From: Brugia malayi
Taxonomy: Eukaryota; Nematoda; Chromadorea; Rhabditida; Onchocercidae
Direction: 5' to 3'
DNA length: 64,000 bases
Assembly: GCF_000002995.4 (NCBI RefSeq)
Contig: NW_025062479.1
Location: 4,087,221 to 4,151,220 of the forward strand
Part shown: one piece after another, positions 11,551 through 25,874 of the stretch
Layout: each line of letters begins with the position of its first letter
Position numbering within the stretch: position 1 is the stretch's first letter
Notes under the pieces: generated by a model
Databases searched by the model: none
Seen by the model: the letters and a program-made list of their open reading frames with translations, nothing else
What the model was told of the DNA's origin: nothing
Position numbers and translations under genes: made by a program

Positions 11551-14500
11551 ACTGCATAAACTATGCACACAGATTGTGAATTGTTAATTCAACGCTTACT
11601 GAGAGCGTTGTAAGTTAACAATCTCGTATTTAATCTTAAATTTCCAAATTTTCAGAAGAAAGTCAGAACCCTATTTGGAAGTGGTTGGGATTTTTGGTCA
11701 TCGAAACTAAACATTTGTTGTGAACTTAAATCTTCGTAAAGTACAATGAATGAAGTCATATTTTAATGAAAATGAATTAAAAAATTTTTTGAAAATATTT
11801 GAATTTACAAACCAACGAATAGAATTACGATGTTATAATTTATAACTCGTAGATATGTGGAAACTGTGGTATTTCAATCTGTTTATATTTAAGCCATTCT
11901 ATAATTTATAAACAGTCTCACATGATGTAATATTGGAATTTTCACTACTTCCACAGTTTTTGATATTATTATACAATTCAAGTTATTAGGAATCACCATG
12001 ATCTGAAATATTAGTGTTTTAATTTACTGAAAGGAAAAGTATGGACAGAGATGGCAGTTTCCTTACCTTGAGCATAAGTAATCCCGGATTCAGAATTTTA
12101 TTTAAACTAAATTCAAGGACTAAATTTTAATTTTACTAAATTTTTAGTATGGAAAATATTGGTATGCGGAGCCAATTTTGTTTTTCGTAAATTATATTAT
12201 TGAAAATACCTTCTCGTTAATTCCAATCTGAAGTTAGTACATTTGTTTCTTAAAATTTGTTTAATCCAGCCATTATAGATTAAGCTATTATTCAAGCATT
12301 TATGCCTCAACTGGCTTAGATCAGATAATTTACTTTTGGCTTGTTTGAAACTTTTCACAGAAAGCAGGTCTATTTTACCAGTTTTTTACTACTTTGGTGC
12401 TATTAAGTTACTGACACACTTTTTTTATTACTCTGTGATGATCAGGTGGGATTTAGTTAGACATTTGTGATCTACGTTAATAAAATCCGGGTCGAAGTAC
12501 ATTTTTTATCCCATGCTATTCTTGTCGAAAAAACATAATTATAATATGTCGAAATAAAACTACTAATTCATAAAACTAAACATTATTTTAATTGAATATT
12601 CTTTAGGGAAATATAAAACTGTCTCAAATTGTATCACATATAAGCAATCATTCATCTAACGCTCATCTTCCAGTTCTAACTAAACTTATCTGCACTATCT
12701 AAAATTTTTCATTTGTTAAGAAAGAGTACATTGTTTAATATGTTAAGCATTCCTCCTTTGTTCTAAACCAAATCTGTTTGGAGTATCGAAATATTACAAA
12801 GGTTTGTCAATCATTCTTATGAGCAATTGACAATGTTGAGACTCACCTCTTACTGTATAAAGAGTAAGGGTCATCTGATAGACAGCTCTTTATTCACTGT
12901 AATCATGCATTTGTTGTTTGCCAATGCTTACTGTATAAGAAGTTAAACCTTTATCTAAAACAGTTTTTTAGTATCAACAAGCTAAAAATTGACTAATTCC
13001 TCTTCACTTCATATTCGTAAACTCTACGAAATTATTAGTATATTGCCAATATAGATCAGTATTTGTGTATCATTGTTGTTAGCGAATAAAAGTCATTACT
13101 ATACCAACTTCAAACCACAACCAAGAAAGATTCCTTAACACAGACCTACCAAGTATATATATTATAGGCAATGAAAGTAAACAACATATCAATTCATCTA
13201 GAAATGTTTTTCAGTGAGAAGAAATAATAATTCGTATCTTGAATGGTGGTGTGCTTTCGTTACCAGCGCATTAGTAAACAATTCATAATATAATGGTGCA
13301 GTTTAAGAGAGTACTGTACTCTTCCTTACTTTTTGTCCTTTCTGTCCATGGAAAATTGCAGTCTGTTTAAAAAAGTGATCCATAAAACTTCATCAACACT
13401 AGTTGCAAGTTCTTTGTGATAAAACCTTATAATTTTCAAAAACTTTGATTTAGAAACTTCTGGCTTTTTTTTCAAGATTCTTTTGTTGAGCAAATCCCAC
13501 TCTCTCTGTTTGTCGTTTTGCTTATTTAAATAGTTCTATTATTTGTTCTGCAGTAAAACAAAACATATGACTCTTGTTTATTCAAATATCCACTATTGAC
13601 GCTTGGCGACTTGGCGTAATTCTTAATTCAAAAAAAAAAAGTGCGACAGAAAATTGACCTTCGGGTTCTACCTTGCTATGGATAAAGATAATTAGCGTGG
13701 AAATATCGTAGGTATAAACCACTACTTTCCGATATAATGTTGAACATTTAGAAAATGTATATGCCAAAATCTTATCGCTTGATTTAAGCGCATAAACAAC
13801 ATTTGAACATAATGCTCGTCTCACAGGCATCATGATCCATACTTCAGATCCCAATAATACAAATAAGCCTCCAAGTTTAACGCATAATTCTACAATAAAT
13901 GATACCAACGATAATAAAAAATAACAATGATAAATAGACGTGAAAAATGATTTAAAAAAAAAGAAAAAATGCAGAAGGGCTAGTGAATTCTAGATTCAAA
14001 GTACTAAAATTCAAACGTAGACTGCTTCTCATATTCTTCCTAATCAAAAAAACACCAATCACCTCCAAAGCATGTTGCACCAAAGCTCGGTGATGACCTT
14101 TTTCAACCTTGTTCTAGGAAGGAGTTAGTCAAAGCTGATTTAACCTTCGAAGCTTATGTTTGACTTTTTAGGAATCGCACTTTTTGTTGCATTTGTCAGT
14201 ACAACAGTATCAAGATGTATGGGGACCGTAGGCTCAAATGATCGGATTCTATTCAGCTTGAAAATTACTCCGATCACTTTCCCGACACAACTACGTTCAG
14301 TGGAAAAGTAGTCGACTTAATTCATTTCGCAAATCCTCTAAATTGAGATCTCGTGAATGTTTACATAACCAAACAAATCTCATTTAAACCTTCTCATCGT
14401 CTCAACAACATTGACTTAACACTCCCTTCCTATTTTGCTAGCGAACTCTACCCGTTCTCCCCACAAGTGCCATAGCAGGTACCACCCATAAGTCCCCTGA

Positions 14501-16229
14501 CTACACTCCATCTCGGTTGATACTTCCCTCCTAGTTGCAGCATTAGCCCTCTGTTTATTGTTAGCTGTGCTTTTTATTCAATTATTGCACTTTCATATGC
14601 GTCAATCAGTAAAAATGAATCCACTTCTGATAAAGATGTTCAGCTTGCTGTGGATGGAACAAACTGATCAAAGCGTACAAAAACAATTTGCCGAAATTGG
14701 AATACAAACTGACCTCTACCCCATTAATTTGTACAGTGCAGTGAAGCGAGTTCGACTGTAGAGTTTCCGAACATTTTTCACTTGTAACGTAGGAGTAGTC
14801 GCTTCAAACAATTCGCAACGAATTGGTTCCCTTTCATCAATATTTGCTTCCTTAGAACAATAGATTTGAGGACAGCCCTTTCCTTATGCTTCTCACTTAT
14901 GTTAGAGTCTGCAGACAACTGGCGTTGAAACAGCTCATGAGAAGACTAGGCCCATTATGATTTAAACCAAACATCAAAATACCAGCAACGTTGAATACTT
15001 AGTAAAGGTTTTGCATCTATGTCACATTAACCTAATCAAACATTTGTTCCTTACAACGCCAGCCTTTATGCTTTGTTTTAAAATACTCGCTAGTCAGAGG
15101 CTGCGATGGAATCAATTTAGATATGAAAATCACAAATGCGTATCAAAATAGAACCTTACGATTATGCACAATCGTCTTTTAGAAATCACCATATAAACCA
15201 CAAAATTGATTACACGAAAATCTCACTTTTTGGTGAAACATTCTATAGAAATCCGAATGCAAATCAAGCCAAAATAGTGCACACAGAATGCGTTTACAAG
15301 TTCATAAAAATTACATACCAAGAATTAAAAAAATTCCACAAAATAATAAAAGGAAGCTGACACAACTCACGATGAGGTAAACAAAAGGTATACCTTCCTG
15401 GCGCCATCACAATAATGATGCCTTTACCTTGTCTGCTGAGCAAAAAGGGAAAATTACATTCTTTCATGCACTGAAAATGAATACAGCAGCGACGTTGCCG
15501 ACATAACTAACATTCTATATTTAAAAATTATTGGAGAACTTGGACATATCCTCAGAAGCCACACTGTTACTTTGCCATCCATAAAGTTTTCAAATTCAAA
15601 AGTTAAATGCTGGTTCAGCAAACTCGCAGCCTAATATTATATATATATATATATCCGAATTAAAATGGCTGAAGATTTTAACAGATTGTTGATAGCTACT
15701 GTCATAAAAATGATTTTTTGACAAGCCCATCAGTCGTTTCTAAAAGACAATAACAAATCAACTTGATCTAAGAAGAAATATGAAAGGTTTTCAATACAAT
15801 CCTATGGAGATGCAGAAGATTCGAGATACATACCAGAAAAATTCCTTACTATCTATGCACATAGCATACAGATACACATTATTTTGTACGCTGAATACAT
15901 GAAAAAAAAAAACGTGATTTTGAGAGAGGAATAATAGAAAATCTCAAGTGAAGATGACTGGAAATTTGTATAGGGAACACTTTGTATAACCTGATACGAA
16001 CCATGTTTCCCATAAATGTTTTACCTTCTTTTTCTTCATGATACTATGACTGCCGTTAGAAACTAAAATATAAGAGGTTAAAAAAACAAAATACGAGTTC
16101 AGAACTCCAATTTTTGGTTACAACGAACTTGATGCATATCTTCTCAAAGCAAGGGATAAAATTTTTCCCCATATAAACTCAGTAAAAATTTTTTTTATAA
16201 ACTCGAAAAACTCATTCCTCTATGCGTAT
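11551..16229. other. Gene-poor region
   Basis: No exon chain was found. The stretch at 12.83-12.96 kb shares a repeat with 43.79-43.99 kb. A minus-strand frame of 108 codons at 13582-13908 has no recognisable domain. The block at about 14.0-15.4 kb is less AT-rich and has broken frames with many stops, which suggests an old decayed element I cannot name. An (AT)n run lies at 15637-15655. The right edge holds the 3' flank of ldb-1. Confidence 0.45.
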
Positions 16230-16235
16230 TTTATT
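16230..16235 (-). terminator. Polyadenylation signal of ldb-1
   Basis: AATAAA on the minus strand, about 100 bases after the ldb-1 stop codon, in an AT-rich 3' untranslated region. It is the first such hexamer after the stop. Confidence 0.5.
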
Positions 16236-16338
16236 AAAAAAAACTAATTTCATGTCCTGATTTAGAACTAAACGTGTCCTGAAATCACTAGTATATTGAC
16301 TTAGAGTGAAAAGAAGTTACCGGAGGCGCAGATGAGTC

Positions 16339-19300
16339 TCATGTTTGTTGAGGATCACAAGCAGTAATTGGAGTGTTAACCCCAAGAGGTGTACCACACG
16401 CTGCTGGTGGAGCAACGGATGAAGGAACTTGGCTTCCTGTATTTACACCCCATCCACCTATCGACGTTAATTCAAAATCTGGCATGTAGTCTGAAATATT
16501 CATATAAAACCTTGCGATGTACATGTAGTTTCAGGAATATATTATTCCTGAAATATATTTAGTCAAAATAAACAAGTTAATTTTCAGGAAATTTTAAAAA
16601 GTATACACAGTTCTGAAGATATCCGCTTGAAATATATTAAATTAAATGCATTTAATAAAGTTAAAACGAATTCTTACCGAACTTACTACACTAAGTTACC
16701 AATAATATAAGTAGGAAGCTTTAAAAGTAAAAAAAAATAACAAAAAATTACTAAAAAAAAAAAAAAACAAACTTTGAGGAGGTGGGGCCCCCCCAATTGC
16801 CGACATTGTGGTAGACATCTGATGATTCATACTAGGTAATGAGTTCTGCATAGCACTGGGATCGAACTGCGTATTTTCTACTCTAGAAATTGTTCTCTCG
16901 TCCTCTTCACCATATTCACCACCCATCATCGAAGGTTCACCCACTACCATAACATCCTGATACTGGAGTGGAAACTGTAACAACTAGATTGAAAATATAT
17001 GTTTAAAATAATATGGTATGCATTCAGTCCAAATTTATTTGCATTTCACAGAATCCTAGCGTAATATAGGAACTGCAACCTATACAAATGACACCAATGT
17101 CAACTAGGATTTCCCGAAATAATGAATGTGGAAAGAAAAACAAACATGCGAATTCATTGAAAAATTAGCAGCATTTGTTGATGGAGGTGAATTATTTTTC
17201 TTTTTAGCATTCGATGCTGTACTCGCACCAGTTGCAGTCTTCCTTGTTCGTTTCCGAGGTTTCTTGGAAGTCGGCTCCTCCACTGGTGTCGGTGGTAACA
17301 CATGAGACGGATTCATGCCACCTGTGTTAAAAAATGAAACGAAGAGTCGGACAGTAGGAGAAACAAGTGAAGATTAAACACTGTGCACTACAAATGCCAA
17401 CTACGAAAAAAGTTTCAAGTGAACAACTCACCAATTGCATTCATCGCCATTTGTTGTTGCTGTTGATACTGCTGCATCTTTGCATGAGCTTGGAACAAGG
17501 TTTGCTTCAAAGACTCTCTCGGTGGAATCTGCAACCAATGCACATTATAGTTAAGTGATTCAGAACTAAAGAAACTAGTAACAAAAAGTGAAGACACAGA
17601 CTCCACGAATTTTCCTTGGAATACCAATCAAACAAACCACATTAATGATAAGTTCACAACAATTTAGTGAAAAAAGCTTACGTTGTGTGATTTACTTTGA
17701 CTCATAAGCACCTGCATTGGTTCCAGGATGACACATAACTTCAAGTAATTTAGCGTTATTTGAGTCATGCCCGTCCGTGTTATATTCATTTTCAATTTCT
17801 CTTGTGTTTCACTATCTTGCAGCTACAATCAGATTATACAACTTCCTGTATTCACAAAAATATTCTATAAATCCAATAACACACTGATCACACGATTCTG
17901 CAGTCATCAAAATACAATTAAACATAACATTTTATATCTACTAACACAGTCATAAGAAATATAACGCTGCTCTAGTAACTTATCACATTATCCCTCGAAA
18001 AAATTAAGACTTTTCTCCAATAAACCAGAACATTTTTAATTAGAGGATAACCAATAAGACATGACATACCATGTTGACATCACGCAAAACAAATTCTTGA
18101 CAATGCCTTAATTCAATGTTCCACTGTCGAATCCTGTAGCCATATGTATCATCAAACGCGAATTCGCACATCAATTTACAGTCAGTGTGCACCTAAATCA
18201 AATACAACACAAGTACGAAAAATATTGTAGATTTCTTCAATTAATATTGACAGTAAGCAAGCTGTTAGTAACGTCGTGCAATTATATTAGTTGCTTCTCA
18301 CGTTTTAATACAAGGCGTTGTAAACAAATGTCCACAGTTATACCGTTTGCTTGCGTGATATTCGGATTACGTGAGCTACTTTTTCCTTTTCTCTTTAAAA
18401 ATTTAGAAGCTTATAGAATAAGACACTAACTTCGGACAGGACAGGTTTATCATGTTTTGACACAAGAAGAACATTGTCGCAGTCTAGCACAACTGTCCAC
18501 GGTCCACCTGCCTGCTCACGAGAAGGTGTTCGAATTACATAAAACATTTCTTTCACTCCACTTTCAAATATTGATCGAAAATACCTCGGTATCAACAACC
18601 GGCCAATGGCTGAAATAAAAAGGGTACAAGAGCAATCAGTCGCTGATAAATAAAATCCAACTAAGTTTGTAAAACTAAATTGTAAGCCTTTGATTCTGCA
18701 TGTCAAAATAGTTCTACCAAAAGTCCCCCAAAAGATAACGCACTATATCGATGATGATGACCAGGTGTTTGGTCGTCAAATAACAAAAAGCTCATTTTGG
18801 CATCGTCATCAAAGAATTCGTGTGCAAATGCATCCCACCACTGCCCATGGTCCTTTTCCTGAATCTGAAAACCAAGAATTAATCCGTATGCAATTCCTTT
18901 AAAGAACACTAACTTAACCAATGGCATAAGAATAAGAATGATGTTAAATCACAGCTTACAAAAGGGAGGAAGAACACACTTAGCGTATTACGCAATACAT
19001 GCTTATCAGTAAAAAATGAAAACCATAAAAAAAGAAAAGCGCTTACTCCGCTGTTACTGAAGATGAATAATCTCCGATTCATTTCATGCAACCTGAATTC
19101 TAACTGAGAGGGAGGAGGACCTTGCTGATGGTTCGGCATACCCATAGGTGCGACATGTCTATACCTGAAAAAAAAAGTAACATAATCACTTAATTTCACA
19201 ACAAATCGAAAGTTACGTTTTTTGAAGAACACATTTTGGCAGCGAAGAGTGCCAACGACGATTTCTCATAGATTTCATTTCACCAAATTCCTCCCCAGTA

Positions 19301-19822
19301 CCTCTTGACAAGGAAACTTTGAGCAGAACATTTCCAAAAAAGGATGAATGAGAACCTCATGATCATATGATTATGCTGTTGTAGATGAGACGGTTGCCCA
19401 ACAAAAGGACTTTGCGGTGGTTCAGGTTCAATAAACTGATGTGGTGCTGGTGGTGGTGCCTGTGGTGCCGGACCAGGCGGCGGGCCAAGTGATGGCTGAT
19501 AACCTGGCGGTACCGCCTGATAATATTCTGGCGGTGGTGGAGGTGGTGGAGGTGCGCCCATCGAGCCAGTTGGTGGCGTATAAACATGATGACTCGACAT
19601 AGGTCCACCATCATCGTGTATTGGAATCATCCCGTTATGATTGTGCATCATTGGCACAGTTTGCATTGCTGACGGTGTTTGGCCACTATCGTACATCCCC
19701 TGAACCATTTCCAATTTCGGTTCCAAACTACCGACATCTTTCTTCGAACGTCTAGCGCGTGGTCTTGCCGTACCGACAGCTGCGCTTGCCGTGCCATTTT
19801 CATTGGCTTTTCGACGTGGCAT
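16339..19822 (-). CDS. ldb-1: LIM domain-binding protein (LDB1/NLI/CLIM/Chip homologue)
   Basis: Ten minus-strand exons join in perfect phase into 591 residues: 19356-19822, 19047-19164, 18744-18864, 18431-18609, 18070-18192, 17682-17822, 17432-17528, 17146-17321, 16773-16974 and 16339-16490. The N-terminal ~150 residues are rich in Pro, Gly and His. The dimerisation/LCCD core carries hallmark motifs: QWWDAFAHEFFDDDA, RYTIGRLLIPRYFRSIFE across a splice junction, LNYLKLCVILEPMQ and PRESLKQTLFQ. A glutamine run follows, then a basic nuclear localisation signal (KKPRKRTRK). The C-terminal LIM-interaction domain reads DVMVVGEPSMMGGEYG...ENTQFD. LDB proteins are nuclear adaptors that dimerise and bind LIM-homeodomain and LMO proteins, linking enhancers to promoters. 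The start is the first ATG of the Pro-rich exon (19820-19822); acceptor-like CAG/TAG sites just upstream could be spliced-leader sites. An alternative 5' exon lies 8 kb away. Confidence 0.95.
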
Positions 19823-20282
19823 CGGCTCGCTTCTCAAGCTAAATGCTTTCCTGCTGAAGTTTTGACCTGCAGTATACTGTCCTCACCGTATACTCATTTT
19901 CGGAAACACTGATCGATACAACTGATAAGCGGACTATGGTACCAAAATTCAAGAAGCACCAGAAATGCCACATCAACTTTCAAAAACCAAACTCCAGCAC
20001 TGGAATCGATCCCAATAATGGAGCCTCAATAATTATGCACCTTCTTTTTCTTTCTGAAAATGAATCAGTGTCGCCCGCTTTAGTCGTAAAAGATTCATTA
20101 CTACGCTGCACTTAAAATACCTGAACTACTGAACCAAGACAGCACGGAACCGAAAAACAAAAACAAGAACATGACAAGAATGAGAGAACGAATATCAGTG
20201 AAGTTTCAGAAATAGCCGAATAATAAGCATCAAAATGTAAAGACTCAAGTCTGCATTCTCTGGGATGGAATTAATGATGACC

Positions 20283-20315
20283 TTTTTGTGTAAAGAACAT
20301 TTCTCTACACAAAAA
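20283..20315. repeat. Short perfect inverted repeat
   Basis: Arms TTTTTGTGTA (20283-20292) and TACACAAAAA (20306-20315) are exact reverse complements around a 13-base spacer. It lies about 460 bases upstream of the ldb-1 proximal ATG. It could be a chance hairpin, a relic of a small element or a regulatory structure. Confidence 0.6.
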
Positions 20316-23300
20316 AATTTCCAGGAAGAGTTGTTTGTTGCTTGACAAATTTTTGTGATAAAACCGGAAAAAGTTTGCTACCACGCGAGTTCAAAGAGCC
20401 ATATACAAAAAAGCCGGAAGAGAATAATAGGAACGGTTCCCAACTATACACACTAAATAACACAAGTTTCATTGCACTCCTAGCACTGGCATTCTTCTTA
20501 TCTTACTTAAGAATGCCACAGAAAAAGAAACCTGGTGGAAAATGACAATGGACTGTGACCTTTTCCCGCTCTGCAGCTTAATTACCAGTCATCAAAAAGA
20601 TTATGTTAACTACAACGTTGACTAAATAAACAAACAGTAGAATCGTATGGGAACAAATCGGATAGCAAAGCTCACAGACCACGAGGGTCGAACAACAACA
20701 ACCACAAACTGAGGTGAGAAAGTTTGTTGCAGCAGAAGTGACGAACCACATCTGGTGCTAATCCATTCCATTTCATTCTCAGTGATATGTGGGAAATTTC
20801 ACGCATACAAGCCGTTACCGTCACGTGTCTTCTTCCACAGTGTTTATCAGAGATAATAGCTCCACGCCCCATACTTCATCACATCTAAATTATTCAACCA
20901 CTTCACTTATCCAAACTTTACTCAACAAATTATAATCAGTCATTTCCTTCAGGATCAAAGTATAAAAAGGGAAATAGACAAGCACAAAATATTAAGTCCA
21001 TACGAAAGACGAATAAATCAACACATTTCAAAACCCCATGAACAACAACAGTTCACGTATACATCGATAGAATTAAAATGCCCTTTCGGGTCAAACATCT
21101 CACTCAGAAACCAGTTTTCAAAACGAAGACTCGTCTAAAATTAAAGTCGAAATTTGTGCGCCAAGATACGAAACACAGAAAAGGCAAATGGTTTGGATGA
21201 GCAAATATGATAAGCATGGCACGACAGAAGGGGAACTGGTGTATGCGACCCTTTTTGGAATAAAAAAGGGATAAGGATTCGACCCGAAGCTTGCAGCTAA
21301 TCAGCATAATCGCATAATCAATAAATGTGTGCGGCCGTGAATAGTAGGCATGGGAAGAGGGAGGAGAAATGGATGAAAAGGAAGGAGATGAGGAGACGAC
21401 AACACATCTATCTATCCCAGCCAGCTACACCTCATCACAAACCAAACCTCGTTACATCAACTTCCACACCAAATTCAACAGACCACGCACATCCCAGCTT
21501 TCGTTACTACTTATTATTCACCTCATTTCCAAAACATGTAACAAACTATACAAATGTCGAAACAGCTACCAATGAGTGATAGAAGGAAGCTTTGCCACCC
21601 ATCTCCATCTCCTACAAGGTTTGGGCGATATGAGACCGAGAGGAATGCTCTCTCTGATTAAAGAAATTTTGATAAAGTAGGGTCGGTTTTCCTGACGACA
21701 ATAAATGGAGGGGATGTATGATTTGGGCATTGCGGAGACAATTGTAACCCCTGGAAGGGTCGGACTATTCATCAGTTGGATCATCTGAAACACCTTACTT
21801 CATCATCTGATTGTTCCTATTATCTTGAGGATCCCATTCCTTAATAATTTTAGTGATGATCCACCTTTTTCATCTTTTATCCTAGAATTATCACATGCAC
21901 CATTTCCCCAACCTTGATTTTCATGCCTGCGAACGACAAAAACTTGAAGTACGATGCAGGGAACTGAAGCGACCAATCAAAAGCGAAAGAATTCGGCATC
22001 AAAAGCTATATGTCTGTTAAAACATCTACGCTCTATTGTAAAATTTTCTCAGAGAACTAAAACTGAGCTTACAAAACGCTGAATTCTTTTTTTTTTAAAT
22101 TTCACTTTTCTTCTGGACATTTCTCATAACCTCATCAAACCACAATTGACAGTAGTAGTAATAACGATCAAACCTAACGAAAAATGAGACTTTCAAATCA
22201 ATGACGTAATTTCAGACGCTGGCTGCTGACGGCGAGGAATTCTCATACATACGTCATTAAGCTATCTTGCATTTAGCAGCACATTTTCTGTCATCTTTCC
22301 CAGATTTGTCTTCAAATGAAGTTAAAACAGATCAATACAAATATGAAGAGACATTAACAGAGTTACCCTGGACATCTAGAATTTCATGCTCATCATCAAA
22401 AAAGAAGGAACTGTCAAAGAGATGTAAATCGAATGCTCATATATGCTGTTGCTGGTAAAACTGTTAATTTTAACATGAAGTAATTTCATCCCAGAGTATC
22501 GCTAAAACAAGCACATCTTGATAACTCCACGACTAGCTTCGTGATGATTTACATGATTATGGGTAAAACACTTTACTTTTTGAAATAAACAACTACCGAT
22601 AGCACACACAGTTACTGAACTGATTAAATTAAATAGAAAGGTTTCAAAGTTGGAATTTGGCATACGATACAGTTTAGTTTTCCTTCCACTGAGCAACATG
22701 TATATCATTATAGGGAAATGCGGCACTCTGAATTACAGAATATTTCCAATACCAAATTTGAACTGCCAAATGCTCTTACACCTGACTGCCGAATGCAATG
22801 CATTGTTATTTACATGTTGATTTGCTGCAATCAAAAATCAGACAAGACACGTCATGTAATGACGTCAACAACGTCAAGAAATAGTGATCAACGTACTTTT
22901 TGCCTCACGTAATTATGGTTAGTATAGTAACTTCTAAGAGGAGATGCAACTGCCTGATAGTGTTAAATGAAACAGTAAATCAACTCAGTTACCATAACGA
23001 TATATTACTGGGCTACTTGAAACTGAAAGAATGTAACGACCAAAAAAACCCCAAAAGAACACTTCGAAAAACAATGACTATTTGTGAAAGTGTTACACTG
23101 TGAATACCAACAGCTTGTGCAAAAAACCGGTCAATGAAACACCTACATACACACATACACGACATATATATACATGCACAGAGAGATAACGGATACGTTG
23201 GCATATATACCTGCAGGGGCAAACACAAAGGAATGAGCCTAACTGCAGCAATTGTATTAAATGAAACAGTTTTTTTTTATTAAAAAAAAAAGAAAACGAT

Positions 23301-25774
23301 GATATCGAGACACCAAAGATAATATATATGTATGGTTTAAGTATGTGGTCGTTACCTCATTCACTTCAGAAGCAACCTAATAACAGCAATAACTACAAAA
23401 CGTATTGACAAGGGTATCGTTGGTAAGAAAGAAGCCCTTCCTACCCTCCACTCTCCTCTATTCATCTCTCCATCATCTCATTCTGCAAGCACTGCTTACT
23501 GGTTGCTCATAAGCAAGAACTGTTTAGTACCATTAGCCATGGATATGCATGCTGATAACTTCCCATAACTAGCACAGCAAAAACGGGGCACATAATGATT
23601 GAAAATTGGAAATCAAATTCAACAGGATGAGCAACAGCGCTTTACTGGTGCGTATGCTGATGTGTACAGGTAATATGTAGGTTATGCGCACATGCCATAA
23701 GGAAAACGGGGTTATGGGTAGAAGGAGGGAAACGAAGAAGGGCAAGGAAAGAGAAAGAAATAGGGAGGAGGCAGAGAGCACATCTCTTTCCAAACAGCAC
23801 TGCAAATCTTGCATGATTGTGGTGCTATCATTGACGATATTTGTGGGAAACTGAAGAACAGGCACGAAACCACATTTACTACAACTTGGCTGCAGAGGTG
23901 CTGCAAATGCATATAGCAGCAGTCATTATGGTTCAACACTGTCGCGCAAGCTCTTAGTCTTTTATGGGCAGCAGCAGATCGTTGCCAGCAAACCTCTGCT
24001 GGATTAGGACAGTCAATATATGACGCTGCGAAAGTTATGGTAGTGAAGCTACCATTACCTTTGTCACCATGGCCAACCAACAGTATTCCTCGGATCATTT
24101 CTCTTACTCACCTGCCTCCAGAATCCCAAGCTCCTGAACCACAAGTACCAGTTCCTGGCATCATATGAGATAGAAAGAAATCTCAATTAAGCCCTCAGCA
24201 TTTCTAACCAGAAATTTCAAGCTTCCTCTACATTCCCCACTTCCCATTCTGTACCGTGTGGTGCACGAAATATGGGTGCGAAATTACCTGAATGAGAAAT
24301 TTCGAAGTCTTTGTAGCAAGTATTCACAAAGATCACTCACAAGGTTCCTCATCTTTAAGAATCAGAAAAACATTTGGGTACAGCTAACTCTATGACAACT
24401 ATTGAATATCGCAGCTTCCTAATCATGAACTTTTCCTAAAAAGACCTGAAAAGTAAACAGAATTTCAATATTCCTTTTTCCTTATTCTTCCAATCAGACA
24501 CAATTTTTGTCTCAAACAGAAAGGATACAGAGCAGCACAGTGGAGAAATAAAATTAGAGTTATGCTCGGAACAAAAGAAAAAAGTACCAGTTTTCTGTTT
24601 GAAATGTGAGTGGTACCAGTGAAGGTAAAGTTGTTATTGCCAATTGGCTATTGCCAATTGTGTGAATGGTTTTCAAAATATGAAAATAAGTCAAAATACA
24701 CAATTAAAACTCTAAGATGCTGTTGTTTAGAATTGGCATTTATGGAAATTATGCAGTGGAGAAAGATTTGATACAATTTCAATCACTGAGACAAATAAGT
24801 TTCAATTCCTGATCCAACTGGGATATGTCTGTTAGGTGATAGCCACTCTGGGAAGGATTCGCACACCTACGAACCTAATAAAACTCGGCAGAAAGGAAGG
24901 AGTGAGAGAGAAGAAAACTGGATGGGTTCAGCATATCAGGTAGTAAATCTCTTACTTTGAAATTACAAATAACATTTAAGTATGTTCCGCATTATTTCTT
25001 ACGAACTTCTGTAAAAAACGTGGGAGATGAGATGAACCAATGCCTTCCAAGCAGTCGTAATTTTGTGCTGTTGTTAAAGTTGCAAAATTCAAGAAAATAT
25101 GACAGTCGGTTTAGGAAATGTAGAAAGAGGTTATTGCAATATGAGATCAGATGACAAAATGCATATATATTCATAGCACAAGCATGCATACACATATATA
25201 AGATATTTAAGCATACTTCACGGTGCTACTGTTGAGAGTTGGTCACTACCTGAACTGACCACAGTGCATAGAAGTGGAAGATGAAGTGCCCGTAAGCTGG
25301 AAACTGTGCTGATAATGATGAGGTAAGGAATCGGGTAAGTGGGGGATCATATGTGACAGTGCTTTACGCTTTGGGACATTTGGAATATTGCCTAGATGAG
25401 TCGGCATGTGGCGTATGGCGTATAGTGTATAACATATAGCGTATGAAAGCGTATGGATTGGCATATCTATCACACGAATAGATGTGCGTCTAGCTTCGCC
25501 ACTGTTGTGTAATGTGCAGGCGAACATTGGACAGGCTCATCGAGCTACGAACGAAAAGGGGGCGTTAATTGAGGGGGAGGGTATGAAAGAAATGACATGT
25601 ATTGATGTGGAAGACAGACAGAGAGATAACGTACGTTGGACAATGACCAATGTAATAGGAGTGGAAGGGAGAGGTAGGAAGAGATGGGTGGGGGGTGGGA
25701 ATTTACCTTACGAGGAACTTTCAACGCGTGCCACTCCACTCTGTCGCTCTTCCAGCTTGACATAAGCAAAGCGG

Positions 25775-25874
25775 ACACAATATATACACACATAAATACA
25801 CACACTCACATACATATATATTATATTATACGTGTAAATTTGTATACTTCTATAAATATATATATATATATGGA
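25775..25874. repeat. AT/CA-rich microsatellite
   Basis: Interrupted runs of (AC)n, (TA)n and related dinucleotides, ending in a TATATATATATA tract. The low complexity also explains the overlapping frames of 70-90 codons read on both strands here. Confidence 0.8.

Noticed and set aside
13582..13908. 108-codon minus-strand frame
   Set aside because: No motif, and flanking frames are broken; it could be part of an old element, but nothing supports a gene.
19363..19614. His/Arg-rich frame on the minus strand overlapping ldb-1 exon 1
   Set aside because: It is the shifted-frame shadow of the Pro/Gly-rich ldb-1 N-terminus.
23712..24098. 128-codon minus-strand frame with many Cys residues
   Set aside because: No consistent cysteine spacing, no signal peptide and no partner exons; the less AT-rich composition alone lengthens frames here.
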